A model generated the notes under the pieces. That model ran no database searches, had not been told where the DNA came from, and saw only the letters and a program-made list of their open reading frames with translations. Position numbers and translations under genes: made by a program. Shown piece after piece: positions 13,945 through 23,382 of a stretch of DNA of 64,000 bases. Numbering within the stretch: the first letter of the stretch is position 1; the number at the start of each line of letters is the position of its first letter. Source of the stretch: Rhodovulum sp. 12E13. Its GTDB lineage: Bacteria > Pseudomonadota > Alphaproteobacteria > Rhodobacterales > Rhodobacteraceae. The DNA is taken from positions 150,699-214,698 of the forward strand of contig NZ_QPLK01000007.1 in assembly GCF_003340565.1 (NCBI RefSeq), read 5' to 3'.

Positions 13945-14955
13945 TCAGTACATGCCCTCGTAGATCGTCGCCAGGGTCTCGTGGTCGAACAGCGACGAGA
14001 CCGACGTGCCGTTCCAGATGTTCAGGATCGCCTGAGCGAAGATCGGCGCGGTCGGCACGATGCGGATGTTGGGCGCCGCCCTGACCGCCTCTGTCGGCTC
14101 GATCGAGTCGGTGATGACGAGGCTCTTCATCACCGAGTTCGTGATGCGCTCGACCGCCGGGCCCGAGAGCACGCCGTGCGAGATGTAGGCATGCACCTCG
14201 ACCGCGCCCTGCTCCTGCAGCACCTCGGCCGCCTTGCACAGCGTGCCGGCGGTGTCGCAGATATCGTCGACGATCAGGCATATCTTGCCCTCGACGTCGC
14301 CGATCACGGTCATGCCGGCCACCTCGCCGGCCTTCTCGCGCCGCTTGTCGACGATGGCGAGCTGCGCGCCGATGCGCTGCGCCAGCTCGCGCGCGCGGGC
14401 GACGCCGCCCACGTCTGGCGAGACCACCACGATGTCGTCGAGCCGGCCCTTGAACTCGGCGCGCACGTCGAGGGCGAAGATCGGCGAGGCGTAGAGGTTG
14501 TCGACGGGGATATCGAAGAAGCCCTGGATCTGGGCGGCGTGCAGGTCCATCGTGAGCACCCGCTCGATACCCGCGGCGACCATCATGTTGGCGACCAGCT
14601 TGGCCGAGATGGGCGTGCGCGCCTTGGTCCGCCGGTCCTGCCGCGCGTAGCCGAAATAGGGGATCACGCCGGTGATCCGCGCGGCCGACGAGCGGCGCAG
14701 CGCGTCGGCCATGATCAGCAGCTCCATCAGGTTGTCGTTGGCGGGGTTCGACGTCGACTGGATGACGAACATGTCCTCGCCGCGGACGTTCTCGAACACC
14801 TCGACGAAGATCTCGGCGTCGTTGAAGCGCTCGACCCGCGCTTCCACGAGGCCGACCTGCATGCCGCGATGCATCGAGACGCGACGGGCGATGCCGTGGG
14901 CCAGCGTGAGGTTGGAGTTTCCGGCGATCAGCTTGGGCTGGGTGGGCGTTGGCAT
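13945..14955 (-). CDS. prs: Ribose-phosphate pyrophosphokinase
   Basis: Prs makes PRPP from ribose 5-phosphate and ATP for nucleotide, histidine and tryptophan synthesis. The 336 residues include the ATP/Mg region [15 protein letters not shown], the flexible catalytic loop area [18 protein letters not shown] and the PRPP-binding motif [10 protein letters not shown] near residue 233. The start [15 protein letters not shown] fits the family. It is transcribed alone, with 194 bp to the next minus-strand gene upstream, where its promoter should lie. Confidence 0.97.
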   Translation of the reverse strand: MPTPTQPKLIAGNSNLTLAHGIARRVSMHRGMQVGLVEARVERFNDAEIFVEVFENVRGEDMFVIQSTSNPANDNLMELLIMADALRRSSAARITGVIPYFGYARQDRRTKARTPISAKLVANMMVAAGIERVLTMDLHAAQIQGFFDIPVDNLYASPIFALDVRAEFKGRLDDIVVVSPDVGGVARARELAQRIGAQLAIVDKRREKAGEVAGMTVIGDVEGKICLIVDDICDTAGTLCKAAEVLQEQGAVEVHAYISHGVLSGPAVERITNSVMKSLVITDSIEPTEAVRAAPNIRIVPTAPIFAQAILNIWNGTSVSSLFDHETLATIYEGMY

Positions 14956-15149
14956 CGGGCGGTGTCCGGGGCAGCATGACAGGAACGTGACGCCCCGGGG
15001 CGTAGCCCAGCGCGCCGGGGATGGGAACCGTCAAGATGGCGCGGCGTGCCGGTCCTGCCGCGCCCGGGGCCTGCTTGACACCAGCGCCGGGCGCTGTCGC
15101 GACACCCCGGCCGTTTCGCGGCGAGGGGCGCGGCCCGACCGGCCTGACC

Positions 15150-16199
15150 CTACCGCGCGCCTGCAGCGATGCGGTCGAGCACATCGCCGGCGATCTCGGC
15201 CGTGTCGTCCCATGTCGGCAGGCGGGCGCCGTCGCGCGCCGCGGCCTCGGTCAGCCGCGCGCGCTCCGCGTCGTCGGCCAGCACCGTCCGGAGCGCTGCG
15301 GCGAAGGCGGGCGCGTGCCCCGGCGGCGCGAGCAGGCCGGTGCCGGCCGGCACCGTGTCGGGCACCGCGCCGGTGCGCGTCGCGACCACCGGCAGACCCC
15401 GCACCAGCGCCTCGGCAAAGACCATGCCGTAGCCCTCGTAGCGGGTGGCGAGCGCGAACAGCGCGGCGCGGGAATAGAGCGACTCGAGCTCGGCGGGCTC
15501 GACTTCGCCGGCGAGGGTCACCCGCCCGCCCAGGCCGAGCCGGTCGACCTGCGCCGCGAGAGCGGCGGCGTGGGCCGCGTCGTAGCTCTTGCCCACGATC
15601 ACCGCGCGCCAATCCAGATCGGTCAGCGCCGCCAGCGCGTCGAGCAGCACGTCGTGGCCCTTGCGCGGGTGCAGGATGCCGACCGACAGGATCAGCGGCG
15701 GCACCTCCGGCGCGCGGGGCAGAGTGGGCCGGTCGACGCCGGGCGGCGCGATGGTGACGCGCGCCGGGTCGGCGCCGTACTGCTGCACCAGCACCTGTCG
15801 CGTATGCGGGCTCGGCACGAGAATGTGGGCGGCGCGGGCCACGTTCGCGCGCTCGGTCGCGCGCAGGTGCGCGCGACGGGCCTCGCTCAGCCCCTCCTCC
15901 ATCGCCAGCGGGTGGTGGACCATGCCGACGATGGGCGCACGCAGTCGCTCCAGCCCCTGGCCCGCGCCAAAGACGAACCCGTCGAGGATCAGCGGGCGCT
16001 CGGGCGGCACCGCCTCGAGCATCGCCAGCGCCTGGGCCATGTCCTGCGGAGTGGGATCGGGGAAGCTGTCCGGCAGCTTCAGGTAGGTCATGTCGTGCCC
16101 GCGCGCGCGCAGCCCCTCGAGCAACCGGCCCTCGTAGATGTAGCCCCCCGTCCGGGTGGAGAGGTCGCCGGGGATGGCGAAGGCGGCCGGCGCCCTCAT
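15150..16199 (-). CDS. GT4-type glycosyltransferase
   Basis: This is a cytosolic or membrane-associated glycosyltransferase of 349 residues. The GT-B fold is indicated by TRTGGYIYEGRLLEGLRARGH at the N-terminus (acceptor domain), ILSVGILHPRKGHDVLLDA near residue 170, and the donor motif EGYGMVFAEALVRGLPVVAT near residue 260 with the paired Glu residues. The sugar donor and acceptor cannot be told. The start overlaps the preceding permease stop by 4 nt (ATGA), so it is the last gene of the ABC importer operon. Why a glycosyltransferase is coupled to an importer is unclear. Confidence 0.85.
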   Translation of the reverse strand: MRAPAAFAIPGDLSTRTGGYIYEGRLLEGLRARGHDMTYLKLPDSFPDPTPQDMAQALAMLEAVPPERPLILDGFVFGAGQGLERLRAPIVGMVHHPLAMEEGLSEARRAHLRATERANVARAAHILVPSPHTRQVLVQQYGADPARVTIAPPGVDRPTLPRAPEVPPLILSVGILHPRKGHDVLLDALAALTDLDWRAVIVGKSYDAAHAAALAAQVDRLGLGGRVTLAGEVEPAELESLYSRAALFALATRYEGYGMVFAEALVRGLPVVATRTGAVPDTVPAGTGLLAPPGHAPAFAAALRTVLADDAERARLTEAAARDGARLPTWDDTAEIAGDVLDRIAAGAR

Positions 16200-17791
16200 C
16201 GGGCGAGTTGCTCGGCCGCGTAGACCGACAGCACCCGCCGCTCGGCCGCGCCAACAGCGGCATAGCCCAGGGCCGAGAGGACGGCGACCAGCACCACGCA
16301 GGACCACAGCGTGCCGTAATCCGACAGCGATGCCGACAGCGCCATCAGCGCGCCGAGGCCACGGCCGGTCGCCAGCCACTCCACCACCGTCACCGCCAGC
16401 ACGGCGGCGGGCACGGCCATGCGGGCGGCGGCGAAGAAGGCGGGCAGCATGGCGGGCACCTGCATGTGGACCAGCCGCGCGAGGCGCCCGGCGGCAAAGC
16501 TGTCGGCCACGTCGAGCGCCTGACCGGGCGCCTGCCGCAGCCCGTGCAGGCAGGCCACGAAGGTGGGGAAGAAGACCATCACGGCCACGATCACGGTCGT
16601 GCCCACCGCCCCCCGCCCCAGCAGCAGCACCAGCAGCGGCGCGGTGGTGACGATGGGAACGGAGCGCAGGGCCACCGCCACCGGCATCGCCACCGCGGCC
16701 AGCGCCGGCGCGAGCACCAGCGCCATCGCCAGCCCCGCGCCGAGGGCGAGCCCGGCAAGGTAGCCCGGCACGGCATAGAGCGCGGTTTCGCCGAGCGCCG
16801 TGCCGAGTGTCGCGCGGTGCTCGGCCGCGCCAGGCCCCGAGACGAGGAAGGCCCATATGTCACCCGGCCCCTTGGCGAAGAACGGGTTGAGGCCGAGCAG
16901 CCAGGGCGTCGCCTGCCAGAGCGCCAGCGCGAGCGCGGTCACCACCACCGCGTGAACCGCCCGGTCGCTCCAGCGCCGCCTCGCGCCTTCCGTGGCCGGC
17001 GGCGGCGCCAGCAACGCGGGCGGCGCCTCTGGCGCCAGCGCCCGGCCCAGCGCGCCGAGCGCGGCGTAGGCGAGGATCGAGGTCGCGGCGGCCAGCGTCG
17101 CCAGCGCCCATGTCGCCTCGACGTCGAGCGCGCGCATGGCCTGGATGGCGAGCACGCCCATCCCCCGCTCGGCCCCGGTGAACTCGCCCACCATCGCGCC
17201 GAGGATGGCCGCCGGCGCGGCGATCTGCAGGCCGGCGAAGAGATAGGGCAGGGCGGCCATCGCGCGCACATGCACCAGCGCAGCGCCGCGCCCGCGCCCG
17301 TAGCTGGCAACGAGGTCGAACCACGTCGCGGGGGCCGCGCGCAGACCCACGAGCAGCGGGACAAGCGTGGTGAAGTAGACGGCCAGCGCGGCCAGAGCGA
17401 CTTGCGGCCCGGCGCCGGGCCCGAACACGACGCGCAGGATCGGCCCCGTGGCCACCAACGGCAGGCAGAAGACGACGAGCGCCAGCGCCGCGACGGCCCG
17501 CTCGGCGCGCGGCACGATCAGGGCGAGCGCCGCCAGCGCCACCGCCGCGAGGTTGCCCAGCACGAAGCCTGCCGCCGCGTTTCTCAGCGTCTCGGCCAAG
17601 GCCCGGCCCATCAACCCCGCGTTCTGCCCCAGATAGGCCGCCACCTCGGCCGGTCCGGCGAGCAGGTAGGCCCCGGCGAGCGCCCGCGCGGCCAGCTCCC
17701 AAAGCAGAAGGATCGCGACGAGCCCCAACGCCGTCTGCCCCCGCGACGGCGCCTCGCCCAGTCCGGCAGGGGCGGCGGCGGCGAGGCTCAT
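16196..17791 (-). CDS. ABC transporter permease, two permease domains fused in tandem
   Basis: The 531-residue membrane protein contains two copies of the SsuC/TauC-type permease domain, roughly residues 20-255 and 280-525. Each has about six hydrophobic helices and an EAA-type cytoplasmic loop: ASYGRGRGAALVHVRAMAALP in the first, DSFAAGRLARLVHMQVPAMLP in the second. Importers of this class usually use a homodimer of a single-domain permease, so here one chain probably supplies the whole channel. It overlaps the ATPase gene upstream and the glycosyltransferase gene downstream by 4 nt each. The substrate is discussed under the binding protein. Confidence 0.88.
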   Translation of the reverse strand: MSLAAAAPAGLGEAPSRGQTALGLVAILLLWELAARALAGAYLLAGPAEVAAYLGQNAGLMGRALAETLRNAAAGFVLGNLAAVALAALALIVPRAERAVAALALVVFCLPLVATGPILRVVFGPGAGPQVALAALAVYFTTLVPLLVGLRAAPATWFDLVASYGRGRGAALVHVRAMAALPYLFAGLQIAAPAAILGAMVGEFTGAERGMGVLAIQAMRALDVEATWALATLAAATSILAYAALGALGRALAPEAPPALLAPPPATEGARRRWSDRAVHAVVVTALALALWQATPWLLGLNPFFAKGPGDIWAFLVSGPGAAEHRATLGTALGETALYAVPGYLAGLALGAGLAMALVLAPALAAVAMPVAVALRSVPIVTTAPLLVLLLGRGAVGTTVIVAVMVFFPTFVACLHGLRQAPGQALDVADSFAAGRLARLVHMQVPAMLPAFFAAARMAVPAAVLAVTVVEWLATGRGLGALMALSASLSDYGTLWSCVVLVAVLSALGYAAVGAAERRVLSVYAAEQLAR

Positions 17792-18591
17792 TGCGCGGCG
17801 AGCGGCCGGTCGCGGCCGGCCGCGCCTGCGGCGAGCGCGGCCGACACCGCGTCGGCGATGTCGCGCGCCGCGTCGGTGTGGATGACCGAGGCCGAGCGGG
17901 GACGCTCCAGCGGCACGGCGATGTCGGCGACCACCTCGGCCGGGCGCGGCGAGAAGACGAGGATGCGGTCGGACAGCGTCACCGCCTCGGTCACCGAATG
18001 CGTCACCAGCAGCGTCGTGGTGCCCCGTGCCTCCCAGATGCGGGGCAGGTCCTCGGCCAGCTGGCGGCGGGTCAGCTCGTCGACCGCGCCGAAGGGCTCG
18101 TCGAGAAGCAGCAGGCGCGGCTCGGTCACCAGGCAGCGGGCGATGGCCGCGCGTTGGCGCATCCCGCCCGACAGCGCGCCGGGCCGTGTGTCCTCGAAGC
18201 CCTGCAGCCCGACGAGGCCGATCAGCCGGTCGATGGCGGCGGGGTCGGCGTCGCGGCGGGCGAGCGTCAGCGCGAGGCCGACATTGCCCCGCACCGTGCG
18301 CCAGGGAAGCAGCGAGGGGTCCTGGAAGGCGACGGCGAGGCCCGCCGCGCGGCGCACCTCCCCGGGACTCTCGCCGCCGATCGAGACGGTGCCGGCGCTG
18401 GGGCGTTCCAGCCCCGCCACCAGCCGCAGGAGCGTTGACTTGCCACAGCCGGACGGGCCGACGAGCGCGGTCGTCTCGCCGGCCGCCAGCGTCAGGTCGA
18501 GCGGGCGCACCGCCTCCACGCCGCCGGGAAACGTCTTGGCCAGTCCCTCCAGCCGGATCTCCGGCGGTGCGCCCTGTGACTTAGCCGGCAT
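17788..18591 (-). CDS. ABC transporter ATP-binding protein (SsuB/TauB type)
   Basis: The 267-residue ATPase has Walker A GPSGCGKST, Q-loop AFQDPSLLPW, ABC signature LSGGMRQRAAIARCLV, Walker B LLLLDEPFGAVD and H-loop VTHSVTEAV, typical of nitrate/sulfonate/taurine-class importers. The start MPAKSQGAPPEIRLEGL at 18591 lies inside the end of the binding-protein gene (11-nt overlap). It also overlaps the permease by 4 nt, so all components are translationally coupled. Confidence 0.93.
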   Translation of the reverse strand: MPAKSQGAPPEIRLEGLAKTFPGGVEAVRPLDLTLAAGETTALVGPSGCGKSTLLRLVAGLERPSAGTVSIGGESPGEVRRAAGLAVAFQDPSLLPWRTVRGNVGLALTLARRDADPAAIDRLIGLVGLQGFEDTRPGALSGGMRQRAAIARCLVTEPRLLLLDEPFGAVDELTRRQLAEDLPRIWEARGTTTLLVTHSVTEAVTLSDRILVFSPRPAEVVADIAVPLERPRSASVIHTDAARDIADAVSAALAAGAAGRDRPLAAQ

Positions 18592-19570
18592 GGACCTCTT
18601 CGAGGATCGAGCGGTCCCACAGGTCGGGCGAAACGGTGCGGCCGAGCAGCGCCAGTGTCTCGACATTGGCGGCCACCGTGTCGTCGGTCCACCACCCGAA
18701 GCCGCTGGCATCCGTCAGATCGGAGAACATCAGCGGCACCTGCCGGGCCGCCTGCAGCTCCTGCGTCTCGAGGTCGAGCCCGAGATCGGGGAACTTCTCG
18801 ACCGTCAGAGCGGCGGCGGCCTCGGTATCCGCGCGGTAGGCATCCCACCCCTGCGCCTCGCCCCGCAGCAGCGCCACCAGCTCGTCGCGGCGGTTGGCGA
18901 TGCTCTCCTCGCTGGCGATGTAGGTCTGCGAATGCACCGAGTAGCCGAAATCGGCCATCAGCATGGTGCGGCTCTCGACGCCCTGGATGGCCATGGCCAC
19001 GGGCAGGTCGGTCTCCCAGCAGAGCAGGCAGTCGACCTCGCCGTTGAGGAGCGGCGCGGCGGAATACTGGGTCGGCACCATCTCGATCGCGTCGATGTCG
19101 ACATCATTGAGCGTGCACAGCGCCTCGAGCACGGGGCGGTTGGCCAGCGCCATGCCCAGCCGCTTGCCCTGCAGGTCGGCGGGCACGTCGACGGGGTTGC
19201 CCGGCAGCGAGGCGATGACGAAGGGGTTCTTCTGCATGGCGACCATGAGGATCTTGAAGGGCGCCCCCTGTTCCACGGCCGCGGCGGTGTAGTCGGCCGC
19301 CGAGATGCCCACGAGCGCGTCGCCCGAGATCACCGGCGGCTCGACCGGCGCGTTGGGGCCGCCGGGGCTGAGCGAGACGTCGAGGCCCGAGTCGGCCCAC
19401 AGCCCGCGCTCCTGCGCGATGTAGGAGCCGGCGAACTGCACCGAGTGCAGCCATGACAGCTGCAGCGTCGCGGGCGACTGGGCGCGGGCGAGGCGGGGCA
19501 GGGCGGGCAGGGCGAGCGTCGCGCCGCCGGCCGCCAGCACGCCCCGACGGGTCATCGGGCGTCGGATCAT
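18581..19570 (-). CDS. NMT1/THI5-like ABC transporter substrate-binding protein
   Basis: This is a periplasmic solute-binding protein of 329 residues. The N-terminus has a twin-arginine-like signal (MTRRGVLAAGG, then cleavage near RLARAQ). The body begins LQLSWLHSVQFAGSYIAQERGLW, the hallmark of the NMT1/THI5-like fold used by importers of pyrimidine precursors, riboflavin, sulfonates or similar small aromatics. The ligand cannot be assigned. AGGAGAGGACAACAAG precedes the first ATG and decides the start. It heads the importer operon (binding protein, ATPase, fused permease, glycosyltransferase) and lies 70 bp after the flippase-like gene. Confidence 0.9.
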   Translation of the reverse strand: MIRRPMTRRGVLAAGGATLALPALPRLARAQSPATLQLSWLHSVQFAGSYIAQERGLWADSGLDVSLSPGGPNAPVEPPVISGDALVGISAADYTAAAVEQGAPFKILMVAMQKNPFVIASLPGNPVDVPADLQGKRLGMALANRPVLEALCTLNDVDIDAIEMVPTQYSAAPLLNGEVDCLLCWETDLPVAMAIQGVESRTMLMADFGYSVHSQTYIASEESIANRRDELVALLRGEAQGWDAYRADTEAAAALTVEKFPDLGLDLETQELQAARQVPLMFSDLTDASGFGWWTDDTVAANVETLALLGRTVSPDLWDRSILEEVHAG

Positions 19571-19640
19571 CTTGTTGTCCTCTCCTGTTGCCCGATGGAG
19601 TGTAGGGAGCCGTACCGCGCCGGCAACCGGGCGGAATGGC

Positions 19641-20750
19641 TCACTCGGCAGGATTGCGCGAGCCGTGGCCGTCATCGCCGGCGCCTCGCTCGTCGCGGCG
19701 CGTCAGCCGGGCGAGGCGCGCGCCCGCGCGGCGGCGCAGGGCGACGAGGGGCGGGTCGGGCTCGATCAGGTCGTCGGGGTCGACGAGGCCCTCGAGATCG
19801 TCGAGTTCGGCGATGTCTTCCGGCGTCATCTCCACGTGGCCCATCCGCAGGAAGGGGATCACCCCGGGAAGGGCGGCGACGATGAACGTCAGGCCGAAGG
19901 TGACCGAAGCCGCGAGCCCCGCCTCGGCCGATGCGCCGGCCAGCGGGAAGAGGGCCGCCGCCGCGGCCTCGCGCAGGCCCCAGCCGCTGACGGTGAGGGG
20001 CACCAGCATGAAGGCGAGGATGGCGGGGCCGAGCGCCAGGATCTCGGCGAGGCTGAGCTGGGTGCCGGTCGCCCGGGCGGCAAAGTAGAAGGCGGCGACG
20101 TTCAGCCCCGCCGTGGCGAAGCTGAGCACCACCTGAAGCGGCAAGGCCCGGCGGTCGAGGACGCTGGCGCGGAAGGCCGCCTGCAGATCGTCGAGGCCCC
20201 GCCCCGCCGCGCCGGGCAGCTTCGTGCCGAGGGCGATCAGCCCGGCGAGCGCGGCGAAGCCCGCTGCCGGGGCGAGGCCGGCCGCCGTCAGCCACAGCGG
20301 CCACGACGCGCCGAAGGGGATGAGGATCGCCACGAGAAAGGCGAAGGCCATGATGGCGAAGAGGGCGAACTGCCCCATCAGCCGCTCGAACGCCACCGCC
20401 TGGCTCGCCCGGATCAGCCCGGCGTGATGGCGCGCACGGATGGCGCGGCCGGCATCGCCGAGCAGGCCGCCCGGCAGCGTCTGATTGAAGAACTGCGCGA
20501 GGTAATACTCGGAAACCGCCTTGATGAAACCGAAATCCTGCCCCAGCGCCCGCGCCGTCAGCCGCCAGCGCAATGCCGAGGCGAATGTCTGCACCGTCAG
20601 CGCCACCAGCGCCCAGCCGAGCCAGCCCCAGTCGACGCCGACCAGCAGCCGCGCGACCTCGGCCCCGTCGAGGCCGCGCCACAACAGAACCAGAAGCAGA
20701 AGGCCGAAGGCCGCCTGCGCGCCGATCCGCAGCTTCGCCCATACGCTCAT
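19641..20750 (-). CDS. Flippase-like integral membrane protein (UPF0104 / LPG synthase TM family)
   Basis: The 369-residue protein has about eight hydrophobic helices with the family motifs SALRWRLTARALG, FFNQTLPGGLLGDAGRAIRA near residue 90 and LTVSGWGLREAAAAAL near residue 250. This family resembles the flippase half of lysylphosphatidylglycerol synthase. A cytosolic acidic C-terminal tail (residues 310-369) is unusual in composition. The start overlaps the stop of the LTA-synthase-like gene by 4 nt (ATGA). The context suggests a role in moving or building a lipid-linked envelope component; this is inferred. Confidence 0.85.
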   Translation of the reverse strand: MSVWAKLRIGAQAAFGLLLLVLLWRGLDGAEVARLLVGVDWGWLGWALVALTVQTFASALRWRLTARALGQDFGFIKAVSEYYLAQFFNQTLPGGLLGDAGRAIRARHHAGLIRASQAVAFERLMGQFALFAIMAFAFLVAILIPFGASWPLWLTAAGLAPAAGFAALAGLIALGTKLPGAAGRGLDDLQAAFRASVLDRRALPLQVVLSFATAGLNVAAFYFAARATGTQLSLAEILALGPAILAFMLVPLTVSGWGLREAAAAALFPLAGASAEAGLAASVTFGLTFIVAALPGVIPFLRMGHVEMTPEDIAELDDLEGLVDPDDLIEPDPPLVALRRRAGARLARLTRRDERGAGDDGHGSRNPAE

Positions 20751-22435
20751 CGCGCCGCCTCTCCCACGGCGGCGCTGCGGGTCGCGCCGGGGCCGCCGCT
20801 GCTCCACGTCGCCAGGAGGCGGTCCCGCATGACCTCCATGCCGTCGACCGTGCCGTCGGGGGCGGGCACCAGCCCCTCGCCCCACCCCCAGGCGGCCGCC
20901 GCGGCGACGAGGTCGGGGGGACCGATCAGATGCGCAGGCACGTCGGGTCGATCGTCAAGCGCGACGAACGGGGCGGCCTGGTGGTCGCCAAGCACCAGGA
21001 GCAGAGGTGGCGCGTCGCCCTGCCGCGCGGCCCAGTCGAAGACGGTGCGCAGGGCGTAGTCGACGGCTTCGCCGTATTGCGCGCGCACCCGGTCGCGGTC
21101 GCGCCACACCACGTCGGGCGGGTCTCCCGCCTGCGCCATCGCGTCGAAGATGCGGCCGTCGCCCACCTCGTCCCACGGCACCAGCTCGGGCACCGGCACC
21201 CACGGCGCATGCGAGGACACCAGCGCCACCTGCGCCACGAGCGGGCGGTCGGCGGCCGGGTCGGCATCGTTGTCGCGCAGCAGGCGGTCGAGCGCGGAAA
21301 GGGTATACTGGTCGGGCATCGTCACCCAGTTGAACGGCAGGCCGGCATAGCCGAGATCGTCGGCCGCGAGGATCGTCTCGAAGCCCAGGACAATGCCCTC
21401 GGGCCACTCGAGCGTGATCGCGGGCATGACCGCCGCGGCGTGGCGGCCCGACCTCGCCGCGAGATCATACAGGGTGCGCCGGCCGCTGGCGAGGACGGCC
21501 GAATACCGCGTCTGCCCGTCGATGCGCAAGCCCGTGGCGAGCGTGGCGTGCGACAGCCAGCTCTGCCCACCCCGCGTCGGCGCCGACAGCCAGCCAGACC
21601 GCATGGCGAGTCCCTGCTCCGCCAGCGCACGCTCTGCCGCGTTCAGCGTCGCCCGGGTGCGGGGCGCGTAGAGCGGGGTGTCGAGGCTCGCGCGCCCGTA
21701 GCTCTCCACGAAGATCACCAGAAGGTCGCGGTCGAGCCGGTCGAAGAGGGGTGCGGCCTCGGCGTAGGGGTCCTCTCGGGCGGCGGCGGCGAAGGCGCGC
21801 AGGTCGGCCAGCGTCTCGCGCGCCATGACGATGCGCTCGACGCCCACCCGCGCCGTAAAGGCGGCGCCGGGCGGCTCCACGGGCAAGCGCCATCGCCCCA
21901 TCGCATCGCCGATCTCGGCCGTGGCGACGCTTGCCGCCGCGAACGCCGCCGCGCCCGCGGCCAGCGCGGGGAGGCGCGGCAGCGACAGCCGCGCCCACAC
22001 GCCCGTCGCCCACCAGAGCGCGGTCGCGAGGGCGGCGATCGCGAGCAAGAGGCCTGCCGTGGCCGCCACGGCGGCCAGCAGGCCGAGGCTGCCCGCCGTC
22101 AGCCGGAAGGCGGCCGAGACAAGGGCGGCATCCGCCACCGGGTTGAAGCCGCGCGACAGCGCCGTGAAACTCATGAAGTCGGCAAGCTTGAGCGCCGCGA
22201 TCACCGTCAGTGCCCCGACGAGCGCGGCTCGGACGGCCAGGGTGGCCCGGCTTCCGCGCGGCAGGGCGACGAGTGCGAGCAGGATTGCCGGCAACTCCAG
22301 CGGGAAGACCGCCAGCGCGCCCCAGGTCATCGCCGCGGGGTGGTTGGGCTGGATCAGCACGAGATGCAGCAGCGCCGCTGCCCCGAAAGCGGCCGTGATC
22401 CGCCCGGTCCTGCTGCATGGCGGCTCGCGCGTCAC
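20747..22435 (-). CDS. LTA-synthase/sulfatase-family membrane enzyme
   Basis: The 562-residue protein has about five N-terminal membrane helices (residues 10-190) and a periplasmic sulfatase-fold domain. That domain carries VIFVESYGRASLDTP (metal-binding Glu), the likely catalytic Thr in SAPTRGGQSWLSH, VSSHAPWVP and VLGDHQAAP. Enzymes of this family transfer or hydrolyse phosphoglycerol or phosphoethanolamine groups. The GTG start at 22435 overlaps the CDP-alcohol phosphatidyltransferase stop by 4 nt (GTGA), and the gene in turn overlaps the flippase-like gene. The substrate is unknown. Confidence 0.83.
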   Translation of the reverse strand: MTREPPCSRTGRITAAFGAAALLHLVLIQPNHPAAMTWGALAVFPLELPAILLALVALPRGSRATLAVRAALVGALTVIAALKLADFMSFTALSRGFNPVADAALVSAAFRLTAGSLGLLAAVAATAGLLLAIAALATALWWATGVWARLSLPRLPALAAGAAAFAAASVATAEIGDAMGRWRLPVEPPGAAFTARVGVERIVMARETLADLRAFAAAAREDPYAEAAPLFDRLDRDLLVIFVESYGRASLDTPLYAPRTRATLNAAERALAEQGLAMRSGWLSAPTRGGQSWLSHATLATGLRIDGQTRYSAVLASGRRTLYDLAARSGRHAAAVMPAITLEWPEGIVLGFETILAADDLGYAGLPFNWVTMPDQYTLSALDRLLRDNDADPAADRPLVAQVALVSSHAPWVPVPELVPWDEVGDGRIFDAMAQAGDPPDVVWRDRDRVRAQYGEAVDYALRTVFDWAARQGDAPPLLLVLGDHQAAPFVALDDRPDVPAHLIGPPDLVAAAAAWGWGEGLVPAPDGTVDGMEVMRDRLLATWSSGGPGATRSAAVGEAAR

Positions 22436-23226
22436 GCCCGGGCACGCTCCGCTGTGCCGGGGCGAGTGCGGCGCAGCCACGCGACGTCCTTTCCGAAGGA
22501 CCAGGCAAGCGCGAGGGCGGCCATCACGGCCAGCCCCTCTGCCGCCGCGCCGGGCAGGCCGGGCACCTGCAGCAGGATCAGGACCGAAAGCTGCGCGACG
22601 CAGACCGCCTTGCGCGAGAACCGCTCGGGCAGGGCGCCGCCGAGCCAGGGCCAGAGCCCTGTCGCCGCAACGAACGCATAGCGGGCAAGGCCCAGCACAA
22701 GCACCGCCGGCCCCGCCGCGCCTGCGGCGAGCGCGTGGAGGGCGAGCACGAGGGCGAGCCCGGCATCGACCTCCATGTCGAAGCGCGCCCCGAACGGCGA
22801 GCATAACCCCTGCCGACGGGCCAGCCACCCGTCGACCCCGTCGAGCGCGAGCGCCGCGAGCGCCACGGCCATCGCCGCCCAGCCGCCCGCCACGGCCGGC
22901 CCCTCTCCCGTGCCCGCGCCCACCGCCACGAGCGGCGTCACCAGCAGCGCGACCATGGCGAGCCGGGCCTGCGTGACCACGTTGCACCAGCCAAGCTCGT
23001 CGTAGGGGAAGTGGCGGATCAGCAACGCCGCGACACCGGCGGAAACCGCCAGGTAGCCCAGGAGAGCGGGCAGCCACAGCGCCGGGGCGACGCCGTCATG
23101 GACCAGGACGTGACCGACGGCCAGGGCGCCGAACCCTGCCGCGGCCGTTGCCACGTAGCTTCGCCGCGGCGTGCCCAGGGGCGCGCGCCGGTCCGCAGGG
23201 CACACGGAGAGGTCAGACGATGCCAT
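22432..23226 (-). CDS. CDP-alcohol phosphatidyltransferase family membrane protein
   Basis: This 264-residue polytopic protein carries the CDP-alcohol phosphotransferase signature in the form DGVDGWLARRQG, continuing GARFDMEVD, with all four conserved Asp residues present. Family members condense a CDP-activated lipid or alcohol with an acceptor alcohol; the acceptor here is unknown. It is the first gene of a three-gene overlapping set with the LTA-synthase-like and flippase-like genes. It is divergent from cytochrome b561, with 156 bp between the starts. Confidence 0.85.
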   Translation of the reverse strand: MASSDLSVCPADRRAPLGTPRRSYVATAAAGFGALAVGHVLVHDGVAPALWLPALLGYLAVSAGVAALLIRHFPYDELGWCNVVTQARLAMVALLVTPLVAVGAGTGEGPAVAGGWAAMAVALAALALDGVDGWLARRQGLCSPFGARFDMEVDAGLALVLALHALAAGAAGPAVLVLGLARYAFVAATGLWPWLGGALPERFSRKAVCVAQLSVLILLQVPGLPGAAAEGLAVMAALALAWSFGKDVAWLRRTRPGTAERARA

Positions 23227-23382
23227 CTGCGCGGAGATAGGCCGGCCCGGCGCAGATCAAGCCCCTGTCGCACCGCGCTTTCCCGCGCGGCCGAGGATGC
23301 GCGGCGCTCCGCCGGTCGGGTCGGAAGGCGCTTGAACGCGCACCCATGCCTGCTAGGTCCGCGACGGACACGGGAGATGCCG

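Noticed and set aside
16208..19456. 1082-codon plus-strand frame opposite the ABC importer genes
   Set aside because: It lies antisense to four overlapping, motif-bearing genes and reads as a low-complexity Arg/Gly/His protein.
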